In this document: positions 46,030 through 54,276 of the stretch, piece after piece | How positions within the stretch are numbered: position 1 is the stretch's first letter | Layout: each line of letters begins with the position of its first letter | From: Gimesia chilikensis | GTDB lineage: Bacteria; Planctomycetota; Planctomycetia; Planctomycetales; Planctomycetaceae | Direction: 5' to 3' | Assembly: GCF_008329715.1 (NCBI RefSeq) | Contig: NZ_VTSR01000009.1 | Location: forward strand, 420,105-484,104 | DNA length: 64,000 nt | Notes under the pieces: generated by a model | Told to the model about the DNA's origin: nothing | What the model saw: the letters and a program-made list of their open reading frames with translations, nothing else | Database searches by the model: none | Position numbers and translations under genes: made by a program

Positions 46030-47244
46030 CTATTTCGTCTTCTGCGAGACTTCCTGGGCAACAGGCATCGGATACTGGGGCGAATTCGCGTCTGGCTTCC
46101 GTTTCAGCAGTTCCGATAACTGGAAGCTGAAATACTTCTGATTTGCAGCCGGCTGACCATCGGTGCTGGCATTCGCGACCCACAGCTTCGTCGATTTCGG
46201 CTCAAACAGAACGTTGTGCAGATTCGACTTCATTGCCACCGGACGGCTCATCAGCTCGATCGCAGACTCAGCGGTGAATTTGCCATAGCCATTCTTCACC
46301 CGCTTCGAGAGTTCCTGGTAACGGTCTCCCGCAGACAGCAGTGCCGCATCTTTGACGGGGTTCGGCAGCAGCGGATGAAATTCGCCAGGTTGAATCACCT
46401 GCATCTTCTCCCAACTGGTCGCCATCCCGACCGAGCGATTCGTTTTGCCATCCGCGATCACGTAATAATATTCACACGTACGATAGTTGTCTTTGAAGAC
46501 CGCAATTGCTTCGTCCAGATCTTTGGCCGTCTCCAGAACTTCGCGAACCAGAAACGCCATCGGCACTCCGGCCCAGTGTCCCAGTCCGCGGCCGCCCATC
46601 TCACCAATCGAAACTGACTTCATATTCATTCCGGTGACCGAACCGATGAATCCCGCATAGGTCACATTCACAAAAGGAATGCCCCCCTTCGGCTCCGCGA
46701 CGACCAGCACTGCATGATCCTGCAGTCCCCAGTCACACGCATAGTCCAGCACACGACCGTGATACAGGGTGCCATCCTTCGTCGCAGTGTTCGCCAGAGA
46801 AAATCCGCTGCAGTGGAACATCTCCGGGATGAAGTTCGTCGCCCGTACATCCTCGTAAGTGATTTCCGCACCGGCAGCCAGACCCTGCATTTCCTCAACA
46901 TACTTTTGCGGCGTATACGGTTTCTGGATCTGAATCACCGTTTCAATCGCCTGGCGGGGTTTGAGCTTCACCAGACCGAAATCCACGAGCGTCGTATCCC
47001 CCTTCTCATTCAACAGGTTATACATATTCTTGCGGATGTGTTCCTTCAGCAGCACTCCCTGCTGGTAACCCATTTCGTAATGCGTCCCTTTGAGATGCAG
47101 TACCAGGTAGCCATCCACTTTTTCCAGCCAGCCATCACCACAGCGGGCAATCGTCTGAGCCGCAGCGGGTCGCGCTGACAGACAGATCAGGGCTAGAAAC
47201 AGAAGAAAACTGACACCTGTTAAACGGCGCGGATTACGAAGCAT
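46030..47244 (-). CDS. exported C45-type (acyltransferase/choloylglycine-like) Ntn hydrolase
   Basis: A 404-residue exported protein. The leader (about 8-29) ends PAAA-QT. The body matches the C45 family of self-processing N-terminal nucleophile hydrolases, the group of isopenicillin N acyltransferase-like and phospholipase B-like proteins. THYEMGYQQGVLLKEHI is the conserved entry motif and MFHCSGFSLANTA carries the putative nucleophile Cys at about 145, exposed by autocleavage. HGRVLDYACDWG and VTYAGFIGSVTGMNMKSVSI follow as expected. The substrate is unknown. The ATG at 47244 is chosen because AAGGA lies 7 nt before it; a GTG eight codons upstream is less likely. Confidence 0.82.
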   Translation of the reverse strand: MLRNPRRLTGVSFLLFLALICLSARPAAAQTIARCGDGWLEKVDGYLVLHLKGTHYEMGYQQGVLLKEHIRKNMYNLLNEKGDTTLVDFGLVKLKPRQAIETVIQIQKPYTPQKYVEEMQGLAAGAEITYEDVRATNFIPEMFHCSGFSLANTATKDGTLYHGRVLDYACDWGLQDHAVLVVAEPKGGIPFVNVTYAGFIGSVTGMNMKSVSIGEMGGRGLGHWAGVPMAFLVREVLETAKDLDEAIAVFKDNYRTCEYYYVIADGKTNRSVGMATSWEKMQVIQPGEFHPLLPNPVKDAALLSAGDRYQELSKRVKNGYGKFTAESAIELMSRPVAMKSNLHNVLFEPKSTKLWVANASTDGQPAANQKYFSFQLSELLKRKPDANSPQYPMPVAQEVSQKTK

Positions 47245-47587
47245 GAGAAGATCCTTTGCTCTTGTCACAACGATCGGAAGTGGTTGATAAGAAGTGAATT
47301 CCGGTCTGCCTCATTATGCCAGAATCACTCAGTCTTACAAAATCTATTTTCCCAACTCAACTAAAAAATGAACATAAACTCAGTTTTCAGGCTCTCGTCA
47401 CAATTCAAACCCCCTTGGACTTGCAAACGGCTACCAGAATGTGTGAAGATTAACCCACACAAAGCCCTGTAAGTTACCGTTGATACCTTACAGTTCAGGC
47501 TGGGGTTTCAAAAACTCCTCAGCAACAGCTGAATCGCTGTCGGGCTTGATTTACGCCTCATCCTAAGCTCCCTTGTTAGCAGTCCCT
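47245..47587. other. 343-bp divergent region between the C45 hydrolase and MMPL transporter genes
   Basis: An inverted repeat CTGTAAG (47467-47473) - 13 nt - CTTACAG (47487-47493) lies 95 bp before the transporter start and could be a regulator site. No regulator gene is adjacent. No open frame or RNA gene is recognised. Confidence 0.4.
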
Positions 47588-50056
47588 ATGTTTCGAGTCC
47601 TGGGTAACACCGTTGTCCGCTACTGGCAAGTCTTTCTTGTCTTCTGGATTCTGGCAGTCGCCGGTGTCTCTTACGTTGCGCCCGAGTGGTCCAGTGTTGT
47701 GCAAAACGGGGAATTTGCTTTCATGCCCGCTGACTCGCCCAGTCTGCAGGGTGAGAAACTCTTTAAACGCGCCTTCCCCGACGACCTCCTGGCCAGCAGC
47801 ATCGTGCTCGTCGTCCGTCGTGAACATGGCGACCAGGGACTCCGCCCCAAAGACCTGAAATTCATTGAAGATACACTCAAACCCCGGCTTGAAGAAATTG
47901 CGGAAGAACAGGGCGGCTTTGCCACCGAACGCAAAGATAACAACAGTCAGACCCTGACATCGAACATCTCGCGCATCCGCACCTACACCGATAAATCGAT
48001 CGGCGACCTCCTGCAGAGTGAAGATAACAAAGCATCGCTTGTCATCGTGGAACTCTCGACCGAATTTCTCGATCAGAGCAACGCACAGACCGTCGAGAGT
48101 ATCGAGAACCTGATTCAGAATGACGAAGCATTCAAACAGACCATCGAGCCCGGACTCGATATCTCGCTGAGCGGTATCGCCACCGTCGGACGCGACATGA
48201 TCCGCGCTGCCAACCAGAGCGCCGAAGCCACGGAACTCTGGACCGTGCTGCTTGTGATCCTGCTCCTGATCATCATCTATCGCGCACCGATCCTGGCACT
48301 CATCCCGCTGTTTACCGTCTTCGTCTCCGTTCAGATCGCCCTCTCGGTACTGGCGATCCTGGGAGACTGGGGCTGGGTCGGACTCTTCTCCGGCATTGAG
48401 GTCTACGTGACCGTCATCCTCTACGGGGCCGGCGTCGATTACTGCCTGTTCCTCATCGCCCGCCATCGCGAGGAACTCGAAAAAGAATGTACATTTAAAG
48501 AAGCGGTCTCCAACTCGATCGCCACCGTCGGTGCGGCGCTCGCCGCCAGTGCAGGTACCACCATGTGCGGTATCGGCATGATGGTCTTCGCCCAGTTCGG
48601 TAAATTTCAACAGGCCGGTGTCGCCATGGCCCTCAGCCTGTCCTTTGTTCTGCTGGCCTCCCTGACCCTCTCGCCCGCTCTGCTCTGCCTGGCGGGACGC
48701 TTCGCTTACTGGCCTCAAAGCTTCAATGAACGTGTCGCCATTTCCGCAGGCTGGCTCACCCCCTCCAGCGTCATGGCCCGGCTCATGCAGCGCAACTGGG
48801 CCGGTTCTGTCTGGGAAACGGTCTCGCAGGGACTGCTCAAGAACCCCGGAAAAATCTGGCTCTCGACCTTCCTGGTCCTGTTCCCCTTCGCCTTGATCAG
48901 CCTCGCCTGTTACGGCAACTTGAGCTACGGTCTGCTTTCGGAACTGCCCAGTGAAGACCCCAGCGTCATCGGCACCAAGGCCGTCCAGGGACACTACCCC
49001 GCCGGTGCCACCGGACCTTTGACCCTGCTGTTCGAGAACCCCGAAATCAACTTCTCCGACGCGGAAGGCCGCGATGCCATCGAGAAGCTCACCGCCTCCC
49101 TGCTCGATCAGAAAGAAGAGCTCGGCATCGCTGACATCCGCAACATGACCAAACCCTTCGGCATCGGTGCCGCCGACGAAATGGAGAAGGCCAGGAACCT
49201 CACCGGTCTCAAAAAAATTGGCGCCCTCAGCCGCATCAAGCTCATCAAAAATTATTACGTCAGTTCGGAACCCGAGCTCGAACATCACGTCACCCGCATG
49301 GACCTGATCCTCGAAAAGGATCCCTTCTCGCACGACAGCATGAAACAGCTCGAACGCGTGAAGACCGCCGTCAACAAAGGGCTCCCCGATAAACTTAAAG
49401 GGAATACCGACCTGTATTACATCGGTGCCACCGCCAGTATCAGCGACCTGAAAAATGTCACCGACCAGGACCAGGCCCGCATCGATGTCCTCGTGCTCGC
49501 CAGCGTGTTTATCATCCTGGTCATCCTGCTCAAACGACCTGCGATTTCCGCGTACCTCATCGTGAGTGTCTTCTTCAGTTACCTCGTCACACTCGGCATT
49601 ACCTTCGCCGTCTTCTGGGCACTCGACCCGCAGAACTTCGCCGGTCTCGACTGGAAAGTGCCCATGTTCCTCTTCACGATCCTCATCGCGGTCGGCGAAG
49701 ACTATAATATCTACCTCATCACCCGCATCGATGAAGAACAGAAACGCCTCGACCCCGTCGAAGGCGTCATCTCCGCCCTCAAGAGCACCGGCGGGATCAT
49801 CTCCAGCTGCGGGATCATCATGGCCGGAACCTTCTCCTCGCTGATGGCAGGCACCCTGGTCGGTATGCAGCAGCTGGGCTTCGCCCTCGCCTTCGGCGTT
49901 CTGCTCGACACCTTCATCATCCGCCCCATCATCGTTCCCGCTTACCTGATCATGCTCTATCGTGGCTACTTCGGCTCCTGGGGCAAGTACCTCGGTGCCG
50001 CCCAGTTCCTGGAAACCAAGCCCCGCCCCGAACTCGATACCTCCCACACCAAATAA
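47588..50056 (+). CDS. MMPL/RND-superfamily transporter
   Basis: An 822-residue inner-membrane transporter with two similar halves, each with one leading helix, a large periplasmic loop and about five further helices, so about 12 in total. Half one: VFLVFWILAVAGVSYVAP, a loop with FMPADSPSLQGEKLFKRAFP, then helices with the YGAGVDYCLFLIARHREELE motif. Half two: helices at FILVILLKRPAISAYLIV and ILIAVGEDYNIYLITRIDEE. The D-Y pairs within those helices are the proton-relay region of MMPL proteins. Such proteins export lipids or hydrophobic compounds; the substrate here is unknown. ATG 47588 is preferred to a TTG at 47573. Confidence 0.9.
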   Translation: MFRVLGNTVVRYWQVFLVFWILAVAGVSYVAPEWSSVVQNGEFAFMPADSPSLQGEKLFKRAFPDDLLASSIVLVVRREHGDQGLRPKDLKFIEDTLKPRLEEIAEEQGGFATERKDNNSQTLTSNISRIRTYTDKSIGDLLQSEDNKASLVIVELSTEFLDQSNAQTVESIENLIQNDEAFKQTIEPGLDISLSGIATVGRDMIRAANQSAEATELWTVLLVILLLIIIYRAPILALIPLFTVFVSVQIALSVLAILGDWGWVGLFSGIEVYVTVILYGAGVDYCLFLIARHREELEKECTFKEAVSNSIATVGAALAASAGTTMCGIGMMVFAQFGKFQQAGVAMALSLSFVLLASLTLSPALLCLAGRFAYWPQSFNERVAISAGWLTPSSVMARLMQRNWAGSVWETVSQGLLKNPGKIWLSTFLVLFPFALISLACYGNLSYGLLSELPSEDPSVIGTKAVQGHYPAGATGPLTLLFENPEINFSDAEGRDAIEKLTASLLDQKEELGIADIRNMTKPFGIGAADEMEKARNLTGLKKIGALSRIKLIKNYYVSSEPELEHHVTRMDLILEKDPFSHDSMKQLERVKTAVNKGLPDKLKGNTDLYYIGATASISDLKNVTDQDQARIDVLVLASVFIILVILLKRPAISAYLIVSVFFSYLVTLGITFAVFWALDPQNFAGLDWKVPMFLFTILIAVGEDYNIYLITRIDEEQKRLDPVEGVISALKSTGGIISSCGIIMAGTFSSLMAGTLVGMQQLGFALAFGVLLDTFIIRPIIVPAYLIMLYRGYFGSWGKYLGAAQFLETKPRPELDTSHTK

Positions 50057-50364
50057 TTTCCCTTCCACTCCGCAATAAGCGAATCGGTCGGTCTGGTGAC
50101 CGTACCCCCGTTTCCGTTTCCGCGGAAACCACATCACATCCTTCACCACTGAATCTCCCGCACTCACCGCTGAACAGACTCCCCTTGATTCGCCTCTCCC
50201 GAATCGTATCTTACTCCCTCTGGCTCGCGCGCGAGGCAGGTCGGCGTGCACCGGAACACGCAACACCAGTGCCCCGTTTCCACCTGAACCTCCACCACTT
50301 TTCACTCTGTTTCTACTGGAACAAATTGAACCCATGCGAAATGTTCTCCCCACTTTGTTCACGG

Positions 50365-50450
50365 CACACCAGGACAAACCCCGGCCACACCAGGACAAAA
50401 TACAGGACACAAGAGGACAAAATCCGGCCACATCGGGACAAAATTTTGTC
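50365..50450. repeat. four-unit degenerate tandem repeat, 21-22 bp period
   Basis: Units at 50365-50385, 50386-50407, 50408-50428 and 50429-50450 share the pattern CACAnnnGGACAAAn followed by 7-8 variable bases, alternating 21 and 22 bp. The last unit ends in the perfect 14-bp palindrome GACAAAATTTTGTC (50437-50450). The units are contiguous with no spacers, so it is not a CRISPR. Possible protein-binding array or microsatellite-like remnant. Confidence 0.75.
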
Positions 50451-50489
50451 TTGACTCCCCGCTGCCGTTCAACACAATCAGCCCCACGA

Positions 50490-50986
50490 TCAAAACAAAA
50501 CGCAGCGGCAGTGCCTGTGTGCCAACCCGCCTCGCAATACTCCACTCGCTTCAACATCCAATGGACCTCCATAAACGGTTTCCTCCTGAGTAAAAAGACG
50601 CCAGCCGCCGGCAACCATCGTGAATACGAATACAGAAACCGATGGCAAACGCCATTTCACCCACAAATCCGGGTGAGCCCGAATGCAATTCGGGCCGAGC
50701 GCAGCGAGCAGGAAACCGACAGAGCAGAGCATAAACCACAGCAGAATCCCATCCCTGTGAAACGCAGCAGCAGTACCCATGTGTCCGCCTGGCGACCTGC
50801 CACCAATATCAACGTCCCAAGGAAATCACAGCCCGCCACCTGTCTTAAGCGGAAAAAAATGCTCACCGCCGATACCAGAACCAGCGTCAGCCTTTCTCCC
50901 CGCAGCAACTCCTTCGACCCCAATGAATCGAAAACAGCGCAGGAAATCATACCGATCGGCGTCAACGCGCATAGAGGAAGCATCAC
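50490..50986 (-). pseudogene. possible decayed membrane protein gene interrupted by a repeat
   Basis: Reading the minus strand, one frame from 50986 encodes hydrophobic stretches (RLTLVLVSAVSIFFRL and CDFLGTLILVAGR) and stops at 50657. An overlapping frame from 50780 to 50490 continues with GILLWFMLCSVGFLLAALG and LPSVSVFVFTMVAGGWRLF. The 52-bp repeat (50671-50722) sits in the overlap. This pattern would fit a small multi-pass protein disrupted by insertion of the repeat. It is a weak call: no homologue can be named, and repeat-derived hydrophobic frames can arise by chance. Confidence 0.25.
50671..50722. repeat. dispersed 52-bp palindrome-containing repeat, copy A
   Basis: It is identical at 48 of 52 positions to 63750-63801, in the same orientation. 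It contains a perfect 7-bp hairpin, CCCGAAT-GCA-ATTCGGG (50678-50694), followed by a conserved CGAGCGCAGCGAGCAGGAAAC tract. It looks like a REP-type short interspersed element. Confidence 0.8.
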
Positions 50987-51058
50987 CAGCGCACATCAGC
51001 CACCAGTGAAAAGAAGAAGGGGCGCAGCAAAACACCCAAACCAGAACCAGCCTGCGCC

Positions 51059-51865
51059 TCAGCGCGGCGTATGAATAATCAGCTCCGGCAGCGCCGCCGA
51101 CCGCGAACCAGGCACCGGCGGATTATCAGCCGGCCGGAACGTAAACACAGCCGAGAACTTGGGCTGATCGGTAAAGTTCCGTGTCGCCGCATGAAAGGTT
51201 CGGCAGTGGAAAAACAGCACATCCCCGGGATGCAGTTCTGCCAGCACACCGGTCTCAATCAGAGCCTGATTCTCCGGCAGGTCCGGACGCAGAAAGATCC
51301 GCTCGTCCAGACGCTCAGGACCGAATTCCATCCGGTGAGTTCCGGGAATCACTTTCAGACAACCGTTTTCCCGGTTCTCTTCACCCAGTGCCACCCAGAC
51401 ACTGATCAGCTCTTTCCGCTCGAACGACCAGAAACGGATATCCTGGTGCCACAACGTATCGCTGCTGAACTGGGGCTGCTTGGTCATGATGCAGTTATGG
51501 TGCGCCAGCGGCATCACGTAGTCATCCCCCAGCAGCGGAGTCAGACGATTGACAATCGCCGGGTGGTTCACCAGATCGGTAAAACTCATCCCCCGGCTGT
51601 GCGCCTGTTTCAGCCGCCGCACGGTCTCCCCGCCAATCACCTGCCGCGACGCGGGCGAACCGGGATACTCCACGTCCGCCTCATACTCGACCGGCTCCAC
51701 AACCTGCGCCAGCCCTTCTTTCGTCGCCGCCAGCATCTCCTGCCGCAGCGATTCGGGACAGAGATTCCGAAAAATCAGGTAGCCGTCCTGCTCGAATTTC
51801 TCAACTTCTTCCGCAGACAGCCGCTCCTGGGACAGGGACTGTGATGGTGATGCCATGGTTTCCAA
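51059..51865 (-). CDS. phytanoyl-CoA dioxygenase (PhyH) family protein
   Basis: A 268-residue Fe(II)/2-oxoglutarate oxygenase. The metal triad is visible as TLWHQDIRFW (His about 140, Asp about 142) and a distal His in CRTFHAATRN (about 225). The 2-oxoglutarate-binding Arg is probably in FTFRPAD (about 245). The N-terminal EEVEKFEQDGYLIFRNL is a common PhyH opening, and ENGCLKVIPGTHR the conserved pre-strand motif. Members hydroxylate lipids or small molecules; the substrate is unknown. It is the last gene in transcription order of the long minus-strand block. Confidence 0.88.
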   Translation of the reverse strand: METMASPSQSLSQERLSAEEVEKFEQDGYLIFRNLCPESLRQEMLAATKEGLAQVVEPVEYEADVEYPGSPASRQVIGGETVRRLKQAHSRGMSFTDLVNHPAIVNRLTPLLGDDYVMPLAHHNCIMTKQPQFSSDTLWHQDIRFWSFERKELISVWVALGEENRENGCLKVIPGTHRMEFGPERLDERIFLRPDLPENQALIETGVLAELHPGDVLFFHCRTFHAATRNFTDQPKFSAVFTFRPADNPPVPGSRSAALPELIIHTPR

Positions 51866-51987
51866 CTCTGATCATAAAGACACGCACCGGCCACCGGATC
51901 AATCACGCCAGATCCGGCCCGGCTCATGCCGTTATCATACAATTCCGATTTGGAAAATTAAAGTAGTGAAATTAAGTTATCTCATTC

Positions 51988-52758
51988 TCATTTTTTTACC
52001 GGCTGCTTTGTACCGGCTGTCTGATAATCAGGAACTTCTATCTCGACCGCCCTGCGGATATCATCATGCGCCTTCAGTAACCTATCCAACTGTGCCTGGA
52101 TCTCCTCGGGCAACGGCTGCAGTTTCGCCAGCGCGACACCTGCCTCATATTGATAAGTTTCGTTTTCACCTTCCAGCAATACAGCGATATCAGCGGCTGA
52201 CTCCCTGGCTCCCATTTCACCCAGGGCCCGTGCTGCCATATATCCCATCCCTTTATCTTTCAGTTTCGCCACCAGGGCCGGTATCGCCGGGCTCGCGTCA
52301 ATTCCCCGCATGCCATAATTGGAAAGTGCGTATGCTGCATATCTCCGCACTTCTTTATCCTGATGCGACAACCCGCGAATCAGCGCAGCTACAACTTCCG
52401 ACTGGTACGCGGTACGATTTCCTTCAGGTTCCATGAGTTCGATGTGCCCCAATGACCAGGCAGCAGAGCTGGCGACCCGGGGAACGTCGTTATCGACCTT
52501 CTGAATCAAGTCAGCAAGTGTTGCCTGATCTGCCTGACCAATCCTTCCGATGCTCGATGCCGCCGCCGCGCGGATTTGTATCTCATCGGAATCGAGATAC
52601 TCCCGACTCCATTTGAGTGCCTTCACATCACCGCGCTCAACGTTCTTCAGAGACCATTCGCGATAAATATTCCCTGCAATACGAAAGACACCTGACATCT
52701 GCAGTCCCACAATCACAGCGAGCAAGATCACTAATGCGAGAATGTAACGAGTAGTCAT
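51988..52758 (-). CDS. membrane-anchored HEAT-repeat protein
   Basis: A 256-residue protein. An N-terminal hydrophobic helix (about 6-24) acts as a membrane anchor. The rest consists of short alpha-helical pairs of HEAT/PBS-lyase type: IQIRAAAASSIGRIG, PRVASSAAWSLGHIE, KEVRRYAAYALSNYG, GYMAARALGEMG and YQYEAGVALAKLQ. Such repeats form a curved scaffold that binds partner proteins. No catalytic residue is seen. It lies downstream of a zinc-ribbon protein gene that may be frameshifted near its 3' end. Confidence 0.8.
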   Translation of the reverse strand: MTTRYILALVILLAVIVGLQMSGVFRIAGNIYREWSLKNVERGDVKALKWSREYLDSDEIQIRAAAASSIGRIGQADQATLADLIQKVDNDVPRVASSAAWSLGHIELMEPEGNRTAYQSEVVAALIRGLSHQDKEVRRYAAYALSNYGMRGIDASPAIPALVAKLKDKGMGYMAARALGEMGARESAADIAVLLEGENETYQYEAGVALAKLQPLPEEIQAQLDRLLKAHDDIRRAVEIEVPDYQTAGTKQPVKK

Positions 52759-52837
52759 TGAGCACCTGTGTTATATCAAAGGTCAGCCTCAGTCAGTCTT
52801 TCCCACTTGTCGCTGTACCGCACGTTTAATTCAGCGC

Positions 52838-53278
52838 TCAGCCCCGGCCAATTAATTTGACTGGGATCACGCGCTCTCGACGTCTGATTCTCCAACAATG
52901 CCAGCGAAAAAAACGCCAATAGATGATATTCCTGCAGCGGCATCCCGTGTATTTAATCAATCTGGCACGACTGACCGAAGGGACTGCCGAACCACAGTCC
53001 TCACATTGAAGATAGTTTCCTTCTGCAGGAAACCATCCGGAACTGTTGTAAGGATTCACAACAAAGAGCTCTTCAAGGCGTTTTTTGTGTAGCGTGGGCA
53101 GTTTTTTCCTGAGCCATTGCTCTCGTCTGGTTCCGGTCTTGTAGTTGGCCATCCAGGCATCAGCGTCACTTAACTCAGCCGGATTAGCAGCCTTTAATTG
53201 ATCTTTTAACTCTTGTGACCTTCGCTCTACTTCCGCTTTGCCCAGTTTCTTGAGCTGCTTCTTTCGTTCTTTTTCCAT
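52838..53278 (-). CDS. zinc-ribbon-like protein with a probable 3' frameshift
   Basis: A 146-residue protein in the present frame. A Lys/Glu-rich helical N-terminus (KKQLKKLGKAEVERRSQELK) is followed by a two-cysteine-pair region (QCEDC and CRCR), a likely small zinc-binding knuckle. After about residue 120 the sequence becomes unusually Arg/Trp-rich (YWRFFRWHCWRIRRRERV). Adding one base in the A7 run at 52907-52913 would instead give a natural-looking tail (SLALLENQTS, then DPSQINWPGL) ending at 52777, 18 bp before the next gene. A deletion or sequencing error is therefore likely. The ATG at 53278 is used rather than an upstream GTG. Function unknown. Confidence 0.6.
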   Translation of the reverse strand: MEKERKKQLKKLGKAEVERRSQELKDQLKAANPAELSDADAWMANYKTGTRREQWLRKKLPTLHKKRLEELFVVNPYNSSGWFPAEGNYLQCEDCGSAVPSVSRARLIKYTGCRCRNIIYWRFFRWHCWRIRRRERVIPVKLIGRG

Positions 53279-53330
53279 CCAGATCACGACCTCTCATAGA
53301 CAGACATCAAAGAATGCAAACGGAGATTAC

Positions 53331-53804
53331 TTAACTGCTTCGCACCCGATCCAGAAACCAGCCGTCCGCACCGTGCAGTTTGATCTCCCCCTCCAGCGGG
53401 AGCCAGTACAACTCGAACAGAATCGGTTGCCGACTGCCATCTCCGGGCGTCTGTTCCCAATGCCGCCAGCGATCTGTCCGCTCCCCAGCATACTGCACAT
53501 GGTAATACCATGCATCAATTATTTCCTGTTTTCCGAACGGTTTCAGATCTATGGTCTGGCGGGCGATCAGCTGAGGTGTGGAAAACGCATCCAACCCCGT
53601 CTCTTCCCGGGCTTCGCGCAGTGCCGCGGCGGCAGGATCTTCACCCGGCTCGATGGTGCCTCCCGGAATCTGCGTTCCCGCCTCCGGCACCGCAACATGA
53701 TCAAACACCAGCAGCGCGTCTTCACAGGTGATATACACGAAGACCCGCTGTCGGTATGACGAGGGAGGAGCGTTCTGTTCGTGAGGGAACCGCAACACCC
53801 TCAC
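53331..53804 (-). CDS. Nudix hydrolase (first of an overlapping pair)
   Basis: A 157-residue Nudix hydrolase that cleaves nucleoside diphosphates linked to another group. The Nudix box is complete: GGTIEPGEDPAAAALREAR continuing EETGLD (about 48-71), with the REUxEE metal-binding core. The upstream strand RVFVYITCEDALLVFDH and the PEAGTQIPGG entry fit the fold. The start is a GTG overlapping the upstream Nudix stop by 4 nt (GTGA), so the pair is translationally coupled. Substrate unknown. Confidence 0.87.
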   Translation of the reverse strand: MRVLRFPHEQNAPPSSYRQRVFVYITCEDALLVFDHVAVPEAGTQIPGGTIEPGEDPAAAALREAREETGLDAFSTPQLIARQTIDLKPFGKQEIIDAWYYHVQYAGERTDRWRHWEQTPGDGSRQPILFELYWLPLEGEIKLHGADGWFLDRVRSS

Positions 53805-54259
53805 CCGTTCTCCCTGTGCACAATCAACTCCAGTTCGGTGCGCGGCTCCAGAATTCGCGGTATCACAAAATCCGGTTTAAGGGTCAGACCGGACAGCTCT
53901 GACAGGGGACACCATTCAAAGACTTCGAGTTCGTTCTCTTCCGTCCCCGCCAGCTCCTCGCCGTGCCAGGCGACTTCGTAATAGGTGCTCAGTTCGTGAA
54001 AGTTCCGTCCTTCCAGTTCGAAGAAGTTCTCCGCAGCAATCACCGGACGCAACACTTCAAACCCAGGACCAATCTCTTCGGTCAGCTCCCGATGCATGGC
54101 GGTCAGTGAATCTTCATTCGTCTTGATCCGTCCCCCCGGCAGATACCACCACTGCCGATCCACGGGCCGACACAACAGCACCTCATCCTCCCGACGCACA
54201 ATCGCCGCCACCCGCAGATTCACGCGGTAGTTATTCAAATCCAGTGTAATATCGGTCAT
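53801..54259 (-). CDS. Nudix hydrolase (second of an overlapping pair)
   Basis: A 152-residue Nudix hydrolase related to the neighbouring one. The box reads GGRIKTNEDSLTAMHRELTE continuing EIG (about 42-64), with all metal-ligand glutamates. NLRVAAIVRREDEVLLCRPV is the first sheet and WWYLPGGR the substrate-side strand. The C-terminal segment WHGEELAGTEENELEVFEWC is typical of ADP-ribose or mutT-like housecleaning members. It overlaps the downstream Nudix gene by 4 nt and lies 17 bp after the DUF2314-ankyrin gene. Confidence 0.87.
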   Translation of the reverse strand: MTDITLDLNNYRVNLRVAAIVRREDEVLLCRPVDRQWWYLPGGRIKTNEDSLTAMHRELTEEIGPGFEVLRPVIAAENFFELEGRNFHELSTYYEVAWHGEELAGTEENELEVFEWCPLSELSGLTLKPDFVIPRILEPRTELELIVHRENG

Positions 54260-54276
54260 GAGAATTTATTTCTGTC

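Larger units (their letters stand above)
50057..51058. other. 1-kb gene-poor region at the left edge of the minus-strand block
   Basis: It lies between convergent genes and holds a degenerate tandem repeat (50365-50450) and a dispersed 52-bp repeat (50671-50722). Two overlapping minus-strand frames (50490-50780 and 50657-50986) each encode hydrophobic segments and look like pieces of a decayed membrane protein gene. No intact gene is accepted here. Confidence 0.5.

Noticed and set aside
50365..50450. CRISPR-like array
   Set aside because: The repeat units are contiguous with no spacers, vary in sequence, and no cas gene is present.
47576..50614. 1012-codon minus-strand open frame opposite the MMPL transporter
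   Set aside because: It is a shadow of the transporter gene: no domain is recognisable, the composition is Gly/Asp/Glu/His-rich as expected from antisense of its codons, and the plus-strand protein has clear MMPL motifs.
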